Assembly (NCBI GenBank): GCA_010206225.2
Contig: VIQU02000006.1
Coordinates: 76,631-118,445 of the forward strand
Direction: 5' to 3'
Length of the DNA stretch: 41,815 nt
Origin: Lachnospiraceae bacterium MD308
Lineage (GTDB): Bacteria > Bacillota > Clostridia > Lachnospirales > Lachnospiraceae
Shown here: positions 41,756 through 41,815 of the stretch, one piece after another
Numbering within the stretch: the first letter of the stretch is position 1
How the letters are laid out: each line of letters starts with the position of its first letter
Position numbers and translations under genes: made by a program
The notes under the pieces: generated by a model
Told to the model about the DNA's origin: nothing
What the model saw: the letters and a program-made list of their open reading frames with translations, nothing else
Database searches by the model: none

Positions 41756-41815
41756 ATGCCCGTACCTGCTGATATCAGAGCAGTTCCAAGACCAGTTAAT
41801 ACCATAGTGGATGAC
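41756..41815 (+). CDS. Probable transposase, N-terminus only
   Basis: Twenty codons (MPVPADIRAVPRPVNTIVDD) before the window ends. AGAGGTGA lies 6-9 bases upstream of the ATG. The IRAVPRPVNTIV start resembles what I recall for IS4/IS1634-like transposases of Lachnospiraceae, but it is too short to be sure. It would explain the truncated AraC gene upstream. Confidence 0.4.
   Translation, partial: MPVPADIRAVPRPVNTIVDD

Overview
The window looks like a chromosomal segment of a Gram-positive anaerobe of the Lachnospiraceae (Clostridia) type. The signs are strong AGGAGG ribosome binding sites, sigma-A-type promoters, a clostridial 2[4Fe-4S] ferredoxin, the gdpP-rplI-dnaB order, and rpsL-rpsG-fusA-tuf with a separate tuf promoter. 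The assignment is inferred from gene content and style, not from a marker search. No rRNA, tRNA or CRISPR array was seen.

Layout. (1) 1-4140 is an AT-rich accessory patch. It holds a secreted SAR2788-like putative toxin and a small downstream ORF that may be its immunity partner, separated by a decayed IS200-type element. A PadR fragment, two paralogous small membrane proteins (DUF6120/HAAS-like) and a small secreted Ser/Thr-rich protein follow. (2) 4204-16338 (minus) is a tightly packed 12-gene catabolic operon: FrlB-like SIS deglycase, YtcJ-like amidohydrolase, FrlD-like kinase, NhaC-family antiporter, second FrlD-like kinase, TIM-barrel amidohydrolase, YjbQ, a metal-site-degenerate FrlC-like protein, an intact FrlC-like epimerase, a HAD phosphatase, BtpA/SgcQ and an FGGY kinase. 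Two GntR/UTRA regulators are divergently encoded, and the 427-base gap between them and the operon carries at least eight YATACCA half-sites, two of them forming perfect palindromes. I read this as an expanded system for Amadori (fructosamine-type) or related glycated compounds. (3) 18337-26255 holds a chemoreceptor, the tuf/fusA/rpsG/rpsL translation block and a hemerythrin / CheX-like / receiver fusion. (4) 26621-34359 holds UDP-galactopyranose mutase with an HD hydrolase, an orphan sugar-binding lipoprotein, a ferredoxin missed by length cut-offs, a small unknown gene tail-to-tail with dnaB, and dnaB-rplI-gdpP. (5) 34542-40879 (minus) is a sugar import and activation cluster: binding lipoprotein, two permeases, sugar-1-phosphate nucleotidyltransferase, NahK-like anomeric kinase and GalE. 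This resembles the galacto-N-biose/lacto-N-biose route without its phosphorylase. (6) At the right edge a divergent AraC-type regulator loses its DNA-binding half, and a probable transposase gene begins just beyond.

How it works together. In region 2 the expected flow is import (NhaC-family protein), kinase phosphorylation at the sugar 6-position, epimerase correction of non-fructose isomers, and SIS deglycase cleavage to a hexose 6-phosphate plus the amine. The amidohydrolases, HAD, BtpA and FGGY enzymes would trim or recycle side products. In region 5 imported hexosamine or galactose units would be phosphorylated at C1, converted to UDP-sugars and epimerised.
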